Positions 8,095 through 14,765 of a stretch of 33,406 nucleotides of DNA are shown here, one piece after another. Both the position numbers and the translations under genes were made by a program. The DNA comes from Akkermansiaceae bacterium. Lineage in GTDB: Bacteria; Verrucomicrobiota; Verrucomicrobiia; Verrucomicrobiales; Akkermansiaceae. The notes beneath the pieces were generated by a model. It saw only the letters and a list, made by a program, of their open reading frames with translations. It ran no database searches and had not been told where the DNA came from. The DNA lies in NCBI GenBank assembly GCA_013001695.1, contig JABDMC010000237.1, forward strand, positions 1 to 33,406. The letters run 5' to 3'. The first letter of the stretch is position 1. Each line of letters begins with the position of its first letter.

Positions 8095-8976
8095 TCAGAA
8101 TCCCGGGGCCGCGACGGTGGCGTTCTCCCGCTCGGTCTTGCGATGCTCGAGGATGCGGTCCGCGATTCCCCGCATCGTCTCCTCGAGCAGGAGCCGCAGG
8201 TGGCTCCCCTTCCGGTAGTCCGCGGGGGCGATGTGCTTCACGCGGTCGGCGTGGGTGCACAGCTGGAAGCACTTCCGGAAACTCCGCCCGGTGGGATCGT
8301 CCGGGTTGTAGACCGCGATGGCGTGGCCGCCGTTCTTCTTCATGACCGTGAAGCACGGCACATCGGTGGGCCCGTCGCCCACGTAGACCATGTTCTCGAA
8401 CGGGATGGGCCGCAGGTCGGGCGGCATGTGATCGTTGACGTCGTCCTCGTAGCTCAGCATCCCCTTGTTGATGCGGAAGAGGAACTGCGTCTTGGTGGTG
8501 TGCGAGATGGTCCGCTTCGGGAAGCTGATGCGCCCGTCGGAATCGACCCCGAACTCGCAGCCGAACATGGCCCGCACGTGTTGCTTGAGGCTGCTGCCGT
8601 CGAGGAGGGCCTTGAGCCCCGAGGAGATGATGTAGTGCTCGACCTTGATCCCGGCGGCCTCGTGCTCGGGCCGGATCACCTCCGCGGGGATCTCGTCGAA
8701 GAGTTCCGGGACCCCGGGGTAGTAGCGCAGCCCGTGGCCGAGGGCGGTGAGGCGCTCGTTGGTGACGCCGTCCATCTCGAGGTAGTCGAGAAGGCACTTC
8801 ATGTAGGCCAGCTCGCCGTCCCACCCCTGCTCCTTGACGAGGGCGTTGCACTTCCGCCAGAACTGTTCGGGATCGATGCCGAACTCGGGGAAGAGGACGT
8901 CGTCCTGCATGTAGCTGGGACTGAGCGTCTGGTCGTAGTCGAAGACCAGGGCGATGGTGTTGTGCGGGGCGGCCAT
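8095..8976 (-). CDS. HAD-superfamily hydrolase (phosphatase-like)
   Basis: A 293-residue soluble protein with all three HAD motifs. Motif I is DYDQT, with Asp13 the expected nucleophile and Asp15 the acid/base. Motif II is IISSG, a Ser after a hydrophobic strand. Motif III is [11 protein letters not shown], with the two Asp residues for Mg2+. A sizeable helical cap lies between motifs I and II. The ATG at 8976 is preferred because it places motif I about 12 residues from the N-terminus; a TTG at 9021 would add 15 unstructured residues. The substrate cannot be told from sequence. It lies between the YfcH-like gene and mpl on the same strand with short gaps, so it is probably co-transcribed, but a link to murein recycling is only suggested by location. 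Confidence 0.88.
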   Translation of the reverse strand: MAAPHNTIALVFDYDQTLSPSYMQDDVLFPEFGIDPEQFWRKCNALVKEQGWDGELAYMKCLLDYLEMDGVTNERLTALGHGLRYYPGVPELFDEIPAEVIRPEHEAAGIKVEHYIISSGLKALLDGSSLKQHVRAMFGCEFGVDSDGRISFPKRTISHTTKTQFLFRINKGMLSYEDDVNDHMPPDLRPIPFENMVYVGDGPTDVPCFTVMKKNGGHAIAVYNPDDPTGRSFRKCFQLCTHADRVKHIAPADYRKGSHLRLLLEETMRGIADRILEHRKTERENATVAAPGF

Positions 8977-9037
8977 GGAATCGGCGGGTGGTAAGGTCGC
9001 AAGGCCCCGCCCGGGCGACAAGGAAAACGTCCGGGGG

Positions 9038-9940
9038 TTACTCGCACAGGGCCGCCAGGGCTTCCGGCACGCGGCGGAAGCGAAACTCGAATCCCGCGGC
9101 CTCGAGCTTTTCCGGAATCATGCGATAGCTCGCCAGGACCGATCCCGCGAATTCCCCGAGCACGATTTTGAGCGCGAAGCCCGGCACCGGCAGGATCGCG
9201 GGACGGCGCAGGACCTTGCCGAGTTCCCTGGTGAACTCGCGGTTCCGCACCGGCTCGGGCGCGCCGAGGTTCACCGGCCCGCGCAGCTCCGGGTTGCCGA
9301 GGGCGAACTCGATGGCCCGCACCTCGTCCTCGAGATGGATCCACGGCATGAACTGGCGGCCGGTGCCCAGCGGTCCGCCGAGCCCGAGGGAAAAGAGGCG
9401 CCGCATGCGCTCCCAGGCGTCTCCCCCGGAACCGAGCACGATCCCCGTGCGCACCGCCACGACCCGCACCCCGTGTCTTTCCGCGGCCCCGGCCGCCGCC
9501 TCCCAATCACGGCACACCCCGGCGAGGAAGTCGCTTCCCGCCGCGGCGTCCTCGGGGAGCGGGTGATCGCCGCCGGGCGCGTAGTATCCGCTCGCCGACG
9601 CGTTGACGAGGGTCCGGGGACGGTCCGGCGGCGCGAGACGGCCGATCGCGTCGACGACCTCGGTGGTGAGATCGATGCGGCTGCGCCGGATGCGCTCCCG
9701 GGCCGCGGGCGTCCAGCGCTGGGCCACGGATTCCCCGGCGAGGTTCACCACCGCATCGAGTCCCGCGAGATCGAGCGGAGGCCGCGCGCTGCGCCAGCCG
9801 TCCTCGCCCTCCGGCGGGTTCCGGCTGAAGCGGACCACCCGGTCGCCGGCGGCGGCGAGATGCGTGGCGAGGTGCCCCCCGATCAGGCCGGTGGCGCCCA
9901 GAATTCCGACCGTGCGGCTCGATTCCCCTTCCCTGCTCAT
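9038..9940 (-). CDS. TIGR01777/YfcH-like NAD(P)-dependent epimerase family protein
   Basis: A 300-residue short-chain-dehydrogenase-like protein. The dinucleotide-binding motif GATGLIGG lies at about 15-22, followed by [25 protein letters not shown] and [11 protein letters not shown], which together are typical of the YfcH/TIGR01777 group. The C-terminal domain of about 50 residues ([20 protein letters not shown] and following) is the characteristic YfcH tail. Family members are structurally sugar-nucleotide epimerase-like but their substrate is not established. The ATG at 9940 is the only sensible start; no Shine-Dalgarno is evident. It is the first gene of a minus-strand run that continues to the HAD hydrolase and mpl. 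Confidence 0.9.
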   Translation of the reverse strand: MSREGESSRTVGILGATGLIGGHLATHLAAAGDRVVRFSRNPPEGEDGWRSARPPLDLAGLDAVVNLAGESVAQRWTPAARERIRRSRIDLTTEVVDAIGRLAPPDRPRTLVNASASGYYAPGGDHPLPEDAAAGSDFLAGVCRDWEAAAGAAERHGVRVVAVRTGIVLGSGGDAWERMRRLFSLGLGGPLGTGRQFMPWIHLEDEVRAIEFALGNPELRGPVNLGAPEPVRNREFTRELGKVLRRPAILPVPGFALKIVLGEFAGSVLASYRMIPEKLEAAGFEFRFRRVPEALAALCE

Positions 9941-9973
9941 CGTGTTCCGGCCGGCACGCTGCCAGCTGGGCCG

Positions 9974-9988
9974 CCCGGTGCAACCGGG
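9974..9988. other. Short perfect inverted repeat near the YfcH-like gene start
   Basis: CCCGGT at 9974-9979 pairs with ACCGGG at 9983-9988 around a 3-base spacer. It lies 34 bases upstream of the minus-strand ATG at 9940, in a GC-rich region where such palindromes arise easily. It could be an operator or leader hairpin for the YfcH-like operon. Confidence 0.25.
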
Positions 9989-10052
9989 AAAGCGGACCCC
10001 GGCCCCGGCGCGCCCCGGATGTTCGTCCCCCCGGGCCGTCCCGGGCGCCCCT

Positions 10053-10075
10053 CCAGCGGCTCCCGGGACCGCTGG
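10053..10075. promoter_or_regulatory. 23-bp dyad, candidate operator
   Basis: CCAGCGG at 10053-10059 and CCGCTGG at 10069-10075 form perfect 7-bp arms around a TCCCGGGA palindrome. The whole 23-bp site is symmetric except for one C-C mismatch pair. It lies about 45 bp upstream of the -35 box at 10119 of the PEP-CTERM gene, in the divergent intergenic region. The size and symmetry suit a dimeric regulator. GC-rich background raises the chance of coincidence. Confidence 0.35.
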
Positions 10076-10118
10076 ATTCGGCCTGGTGGCTGTGACAGGC
10101 GATTGCGGAAATTTAAGA

Positions 10119-10147
10119 TTGCTTAACTATGTTAGCAACCTTACTAT
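10119..10147 (+). promoter_or_regulatory. Promoter with overlapping inverted repeat for the PEP-CTERM metalloprotein
   Basis: TTGCTT at 10119-10124 and TACTAT at 10142-10147 are separated by exactly 17 bases, in the only clearly AT-rich island of this part of the window (about 10110-10147). Within the spacer region an inverted repeat, TTGC(T)TAAC / GTTAGCAA (10119-10138, one bulged T), overlaps the -35 box and could be a repressor operator. A start near 10154 would leave a leader of about 22 nt. Confidence 0.5.
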
Positions 10148-10175
10148 CCCCCCCGTCCCTGCCGGAATCCCCACT

Positions 10176-11045
10176 ATGCATCGATTTGCCGTTTTTGCCC
10201 TCGGCTGGGCTGTCGGGCTCAGCCTGCCGCTCAGCGCCCAGCTCATCGAGCTGCACTTTGACAACGACGCCGACGGCTCCCTGAGCGCCGGGGAGCGGGC
10301 CATTTTCCAGTCTGCGGCCGACACGTGGAACGGGATCATCACGGGCTATGCGCCCGGGATCACCAAGACCACCCTCACCATCGACGCCCACGACGAGTTC
10401 AGCGACGGGGTCGGGGGGATCCTCGCCACGGCCGGCCCGAACCAGGCCGTTTCGTGGGGCGGCTACATCATCACCCACTTCAACAACCCGGGCCCGGGCG
10501 ACTACGACGGCTTCATGGAATTCGACTCGGCCGACGTCGATGTCATGTTCGCGGACGGGGTGGGCTGGGAAAACGCCCTCTTCCAGACGGTCCTGCACGA
10601 GATGGCGCACGTCCTGGGATTCGGAACCCTCTGGGAATTCAACAACGTTTACGACGCATCCGGGGCCCCCGGACAATACACCGGCGCCGCCGGACTCGCC
10701 ACCTACCAGGCCGAGTTCAACCAGCCGGCGGCCGCCTTCGTCCCGGTCGAACTCCAGGGGGGGGCCGGCACGGCCCACGGCCACTGGAACGAGGAATTCA
10801 CCCCGCCGTCCGGCCCGCACCCGCCCAACGGGATCACCGACGCCTTCGGGCGCGACCTCGGCGACGACATCCTGACGGGATGGACCGGTCCCGGCAGCAC
10901 CTCGCAGCAGTGGTTGAGCGAAACCTCCGCCTACTCGCTCGAGGACATCGGTTTCCTGATTGCCTACAGTGCCATGCCGGAGCCCTCGCTCCCGGCCCTC
11001 CTGGCCCTCGCGGCCTTCTCCCTGGCGCTGAACCGCAAGCGCTAA
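10176..11045 (+). CDS. PEP-CTERM leishmanolysin-like (M8-type) metzincin
   Basis: A 289-residue exported protein. Residues 1-22 are a signal peptide ending LSAQ. The zinc motif HEMAHVLGFGTLW places His141, Glu142 and His145, followed by the Gly typical of leishmanolysin-like peptidases. The third ligand should be His203 in GTAHGHW, which matches the GT..HW pattern of bacterial M8-like proteins. The later ILTGW segment sits where these proteins normally have a Met-turn (LMTG), so Met is replaced by Leu; activity may be altered. The C-terminus MPEPSLPALLALAAFSLAL plus NRKR is a PEP-CTERM sorting signal: PEP box, hydrophobic helix, basic tail. This implies processing by an exosortase encoded elsewhere. 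The ATG at 10176 gives the signal peptide; the longer frame upstream from 9603 is antisense noise. Monocistronic, with its own promoter and terminator. Confidence 0.88.
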   Translation: MHRFAVFALGWAVGLSLPLSAQLIELHFDNDADGSLSAGERAIFQSAADTWNGIITGYAPGITKTTLTIDAHDEFSDGVGGILATAGPNQAVSWGGYIITHFNNPGPGDYDGFMEFDSADVDVMFADGVGWENALFQTVLHEMAHVLGFGTLWEFNNVYDASGAPGQYTGAAGLATYQAEFNQPAAAFVPVELQGGAGTAHGHWNEEFTPPSGPHPPNGITDAFGRDLGDDILTGWTGPGSTSQQWLSETSAYSLEDIGFLIAYSAMPEPSLPALLALAAFSLALNRKR

Positions 11046-11076
11046 GCAACCCCTTACATGCATCGCGCAAACAAAC

Positions 11077-11102
11077 GGGCGGGGGCATTCCCGCCCTTTT
11101 TT
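11077..11102 (+). terminator. Rho-independent terminator after the PEP-CTERM gene
   Basis: GGGCGGG at 11077-11083 pairs with CCCGCCC at 11090-11096 across a 6-base loop, followed by six T residues (11097-11102). It isolates the PEP-CTERM gene from lptD downstream. Confidence 0.92.
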
Positions 11103-11137
11103 GTTGTCCCTTGATCGTGGATGACCCTCTATATGCC

Positions 11138-13552
11138 ATGCCGCTGGGCAGGGGTTGGGCAGGAAGGATGGCGCTTTCCGGCCGGGTGCTGATCGGCGCC
11201 GGGCTGCTGGCCGCGGCGGTGAGCGTTGCCCCGGGGGCCCCGGAAGACCCGCCCCCCGGCGAGGCCGAACTGCTGCTCCTCCCGGGACCGGACGCCCTCC
11301 CCCGCCCCTCCGCCGATCCCCTCGATCCCTTCGCCATCATCCCCACCCTGCCGGACAACATCAAGGTGCGCAACGACGGCGCCATCGACTGGCGCCAGGA
11401 CACCGGGGTGATCCGCTACCGCGGGGACGTCATCGTCGAGACCGACACCGGCATCCAGTTGTTCGCCGACCTCGCGGAGGTCGACACCAGGAACAAGATC
11501 GTCCGCGTCATCGGGAATGTCAGCGTCTACCAGGGCGCGGTGCTGCACCGCGGCGACCGGGCCGAGTTCCACTACGACACGAACCACCTCGAAACCCGGG
11601 ACCTGCGGACCAGCATCGACCCGGTCCTGCTCGAGGCCGACAGCTTCCGCGCCGTGGAGCGCGACGGGCGCCGCTACTTCGTCGGGGAGAACGCCGGGCT
11701 CACCACCCACGACGAGGAGGACCCCTCCTACTGGTTGCGCGCCGACCGCACCACCGTCATTCCCGGCGACCGCATGATCTTCCGCAACCTCAAGCTCTAT
11801 GTCGGCGACCGCCAGGTCTTCTGGCTGCCGTATCTCTCCCAGAATTTCGACGAGCGCCTCGGCTACCTGATCACCCCCGGGGCCCGGTCCCACCTCGGAA
11901 TCTACGCCCTGAACCGATACGGCGTCCTGCTGGGCGGGGAGGTCGATCCCGAAACCGGCGAGAAGACCGACGCCTGGCTGCTCGCCCAGCTCCGCGCCGA
12001 TCTCATGAGCAAACGCGGGGTGGGCACCGGGGTCGACTTCTTCGACACCCGCCTCGACGACAATCCCAACCTCGGCTGGCTGAAGTTGTACTACCTCAGC
12101 GACCTCGACCCCTCCCAGCAGCGCGGGGGCGAAATCCGGGCGCGGGTCAACGAGGACCGCTTCCGGGCCCAGCTGCGCCACCGCCTCGGCCTCGACTGGT
12201 TCGACGCAGGGGAAACCCACCTCGACACCGATTTCACGCTGCTGAGCGACCGCTACTACCTGCAGGACTTCGAGCCGGCCACCTTCCGGACCGAGCCGAC
12301 CCCGGACAACAAGCTGGCGCTCACCCACCAGCGCGGGCGCGACCTCTACACCGCCTCGGCGCGCATCCGCGGCAACGACTTCTACCAGTCGGACACGCGC
12401 CTGCCGGAATTGACCCTCGACCAGATGCGTCATCCCCTCGGGGAGGGCCCCCTCCTCCACGAGGGCCAGGTGACGTGGGGCCTCTACGATGAATACCTCC
12501 CCGACTTCAAGGCGCGCAACCTGCGGGCCGAGGCCGCCATGCTGCCCATGGGCGACCCGCGCCGCGCCGCGATCAACGCCCTCCTCGCGGACCGCGGCTT
12601 TTCGCGCTTCCACCTCTACCAGGAGCTTTCCCTCCCCTTCAAGGTCGACCCCGGCATCACCATCGTTCCGCGGGCCGGCTTCGGCTACACGAACTACTCC
12701 TCGGTGGAAGGGCCGTCCCCCTCCACCGACCGGTCCCTGTCCTTCATCGGCGCCGACGCCTCCATGAAGTTCTCGCGGTCCTACGACGACATCCACTCCG
12801 AGGAGTGGGGCCTCGACGGCCTCCTCCACATCGTGCAGCCCTACTCGACGCTCTCCCACGTGGTCACCAACGAGCTCGATTCATCCTTTCCGCGCATCGA
12901 CCGCCTCACCGCCACCACCCGCCCGCGACCGCTCGGCGTCGGCCGCTTCACCGCGGTCGACGACCTCGAAAGCTGGTCCATCCTGCGCCTCGGGGTGCGC
13001 AACCGCCTCCTCACGCACCGCAACGCCGGCACGCACGAGTGGCTGACGATGAACACCTACGTCGACTGGTTCCTCGAGGACCCGGAGTTCGACCGGGAGT
13101 TCTCCAACCTCTACAACGACATCGCGTGGAGCCCGGTCCCGTGGATCAACCTCATCCTCGAAACGCAGTTCCCGGTGGCGGACAGCGGCCCGGACTTCAT
13201 CGAGATCGCCAGCGGCCTGCGCTGGATGCCCGACGACGACGTCGAGGTCACCCTCAAGCACCGCTACCTCGACAACCATCCCATCCTCCGGAACTCGACG
13301 CGCGTCGAACTGCAGGCCTACGCCCGGCTCAACGACGAATGGGGCGCGGGCTTCACCCACCTGTGGGAGTTCGACGACGGCACCCTCGAACTCCAGCAAT
13401 ACTCGCTGCACCGGAACTTCGACAGCTGGGCGGTGTCGCTCGGCCTCTTCCATCGCGACAACCCGATCCAGGACGAGTTCGGCTTCGTCCTCGGCTTCAC
13501 CCTCAAGGATTTTCCCAGCGCCTCCTTGCCATTGCGGATCGATGCGGAATAG
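11138..13552 (+). CDS. lptD: LPS-assembly protein LptD (OstA/Imp)
   Basis: An 804-residue outer-membrane protein that inserts lipopolysaccharide into the outer leaflet together with LptE. A signal peptide is visible (hydrophobic stretch GRVLIGAGLLAAAVSVAPGA). Residues of about 70-240 form the periplasmic OstA/LptA-like beta-jellyroll (IRYRGDVIVETD, GNVSVYQGAVLHRGDRAEF, RNLKLYVGDRQVFWLPY), and the remainder is a beta-barrel with alternating hydrophobic strands. Two starts are possible, ATG 11138 and ATG 11168; both keep the signal peptide. The protein has no cysteine at all, so the disulfide-dependent maturation known in E. coli cannot apply. It ends in RIDAE rather than an aromatic residue, with a possible beta-signal further in (FGFVLGFTL). 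It is followed 6 bp later by the nitroreductase gene. Confidence 0.92.
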   Translation: MPLGRGWAGRMALSGRVLIGAGLLAAAVSVAPGAPEDPPPGEAELLLLPGPDALPRPSADPLDPFAIIPTLPDNIKVRNDGAIDWRQDTGVIRYRGDVIVETDTGIQLFADLAEVDTRNKIVRVIGNVSVYQGAVLHRGDRAEFHYDTNHLETRDLRTSIDPVLLEADSFRAVERDGRRYFVGENAGLTTHDEEDPSYWLRADRTTVIPGDRMIFRNLKLYVGDRQVFWLPYLSQNFDERLGYLITPGARSHLGIYALNRYGVLLGGEVDPETGEKTDAWLLAQLRADLMSKRGVGTGVDFFDTRLDDNPNLGWLKLYYLSDLDPSQQRGGEIRARVNEDRFRAQLRHRLGLDWFDAGETHLDTDFTLLSDRYYLQDFEPATFRTEPTPDNKLALTHQRGRDLYTASARIRGNDFYQSDTRLPELTLDQMRHPLGEGPLLHEGQVTWGLYDEYLPDFKARNLRAEAAMLPMGDPRRAAINALLADRGFSRFHLYQELSLPFKVDPGITIVPRAGFGYTNYSSVEGPSPSTDRSLSFIGADASMKFSRSYDDIHSEEWGLDGLLHIVQPYSTLSHVVTNELDSSFPRIDRLTATTRPRPLGVGRFTAVDDLESWSILRLGVRNRLLTHRNAGTHEWLTMNTYVDWFLEDPEFDREFSNLYNDIAWSPVPWINLILETQFPVADSGPDFIEIASGLRWMPDDDVEVTLKHRYLDNHPILRNSTRVELQAYARLNDEWGAGFTHLWEFDDGTLELQQYSLHRNFDSWAVSLGLFHRDNPIQDEFGFVLGFTLKDFPSASLPLRIDAE

Positions 13553-13558
13553 TCGGTC

Positions 13559-14209
13559 ATGCCCAACGTGACACCCGCAGGCGCCGTGGCCAGCCTCCGC
13601 TGGCGCTATGCCACCAAGGCCTTCGACGCCACGCGCACCATCCCGCCCGAGACCTGGGACGCCCTCGAGCAGAGCCTCGTCCTGGCCCCGTCGTCCTTCG
13701 GCCTCCAGCCGTGGAAGTTCATCGTGATCACCGACCCGGCCCTCAAGGAGGAGCTCCTCCCGCATTCGTGGAACCAGCGGCAGGTGGTCGACTGCTCGCA
13801 CTATGTCGTCTTCGCGGCGCCGACCGAGATCGGCCCCGGGGAGGTCGATGCCTTCCTGCGCCGCACCGCCGACGTGCGCGACGCGCCGCTCGAGTCCCTC
13901 GACGGGTACCGCAAGGTGGTCCTCGGGTTCCTCGACGGCCTCGACGCCGCGGCCCGCATCGATTGGTCCATCCGCCAGATCTACATCGCGCTCGGCCAGT
14001 TGATGACCACCGCGGCCTTCCTGGAGATCGACGCCTGTCCGCTGGAGGGCTTCGTGCCCGAGGCCTACGACCGGATCCTGGACCTGCCGGGCGCCAAGCA
14101 CACCGCGGCGGTGTGTTGCGCCCTCGGCTTCCGCCACCCGTCCGACAAGCACGCCGCCCTGCCGAAGGTGCGCTTCCCGCGGAGCGAGGTGGTGGTGCCC
14201 CGGCAGTGA
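13559..14209 (+). CDS. NAD(P)H-dependent nitroreductase family oxidoreductase
   Basis: A 216-residue flavoprotein of the NfsB/nitroreductase type, expected to bind FMN as a dimer and reduce nitro compounds or quinones with NAD(P)H. The N-terminal RWRYATKAFD and the APSSFGLQPWKFIV segment, which contacts FMN in the family, are clear. ALGQLMTTAAFLEIDACPLEGF and the C-terminal ALGFRHPSDKHA..PKVRF are equally typical. The ATG at 13559 lies 6 bp after the lptD stop, so the two are probably translated from one transcript, although no functional link to LPS assembly is known. It converges on the Wzz-like gene, with 13 bp between the two stop codons and no room for a terminator. Confidence 0.93.
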   Translation: MPNVTPAGAVASLRWRYATKAFDATRTIPPETWDALEQSLVLAPSSFGLQPWKFIVITDPALKEELLPHSWNQRQVVDCSHYVVFAAPTEIGPGEVDAFLRRTADVRDAPLESLDGYRKVVLGFLDGLDAAARIDWSIRQIYIALGQLMTTAAFLEIDACPLEGFVPEAYDRILDLPGAKHTAAVCCALGFRHPSDKHAALPKVRFPRSEVVVPRQ

Positions 14210-14222
14210 GCCCCCCGCGGAA

Positions 14223-14663
14223 CTATGGTCCCCGCGGCGCCGGGATCACGCCGCCCTGCCGGCGCTTGGTCTCCACGTACGATTTGTTGATGGCCTGCAG
14301 GATTTCCATGGCGCGGTCCTGGTTCCGGTCGCGGTAGATGACCCGCACCCGGCCCGGCGCCGAGCCCGGGAACATCTTGAGCTTCTCGCGCATGTGGTCC
14401 AGGGCCTCGTCCTCGGTTTCCATCCCCCAGCGGTTGACGAGGTCGAGGTCGGTGATGATGGGCTTCAGGATCGACGGCGACACCATCAGTTCCCGCTCGG
14501 CCTTGATGGCCTCGCTGAAGTTGATGCCCGGGGCGCCCTGCATGCGGTAGGTCCCCATCGCCACCCGGTCCCGGGTGAACCACATGAACGCCAGGGTCCC
14601 GGCGGCGATCGCTCCCAGGAGGAAGATCACCGCCATGATTGTGAACACGGCCCTGCGGTTCAT
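14223..14663 (-). CDS. Short Wzz/chain-length-determinant-like membrane protein
   Basis: A 146-residue protein with one N-terminal membrane helix (about 6-29, AVFTIMAVIFLLGAIAAGTL) and an extracytoplasmic domain. The stretch ELMVSPSILKPIITDLDLVNRWG, followed by a helix, a strand (RVRVIYRDRNQDRAMEILQAIN) and NKSYVETKRRQGG, resembles the N-terminal periplasmic repeat of Wzz/GumC polysaccharide co-polymerases. It lacks the long coiled coil, second membrane helix and tyrosine kinase domain of that family. The start at ATG 14663 is fixed by the membrane segment. A much longer minus-strand frame continuing upstream to 17171 is antisense to the M16 gene and not real. It may be a dedicated short regulator of surface polysaccharide or a remnant; the reading frame is intact. 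Confidence 0.75.
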   Translation of the reverse strand: MNRRAVFTIMAVIFLLGAIAAGTLAFMWFTRDRVAMGTYRMQGAPGINFSEAIKAERELMVSPSILKPIITDLDLVNRWGMETEDEALDHMREKLKMFPGSAPGRVRVIYRDRNQDRAMEILQAINKSYVETKRRQGGVIPAPRGP

Positions 14664-14765
14664 ATCGCTTCTTACCCGCTGCGCCCGCGCCCGCCAAGCG
14701 ATTCCTCCAACCAATTCGGCGCAATCTCGCTTGCGGCCCCGGCCCGGTGCGCACAGCTTTCCGGC

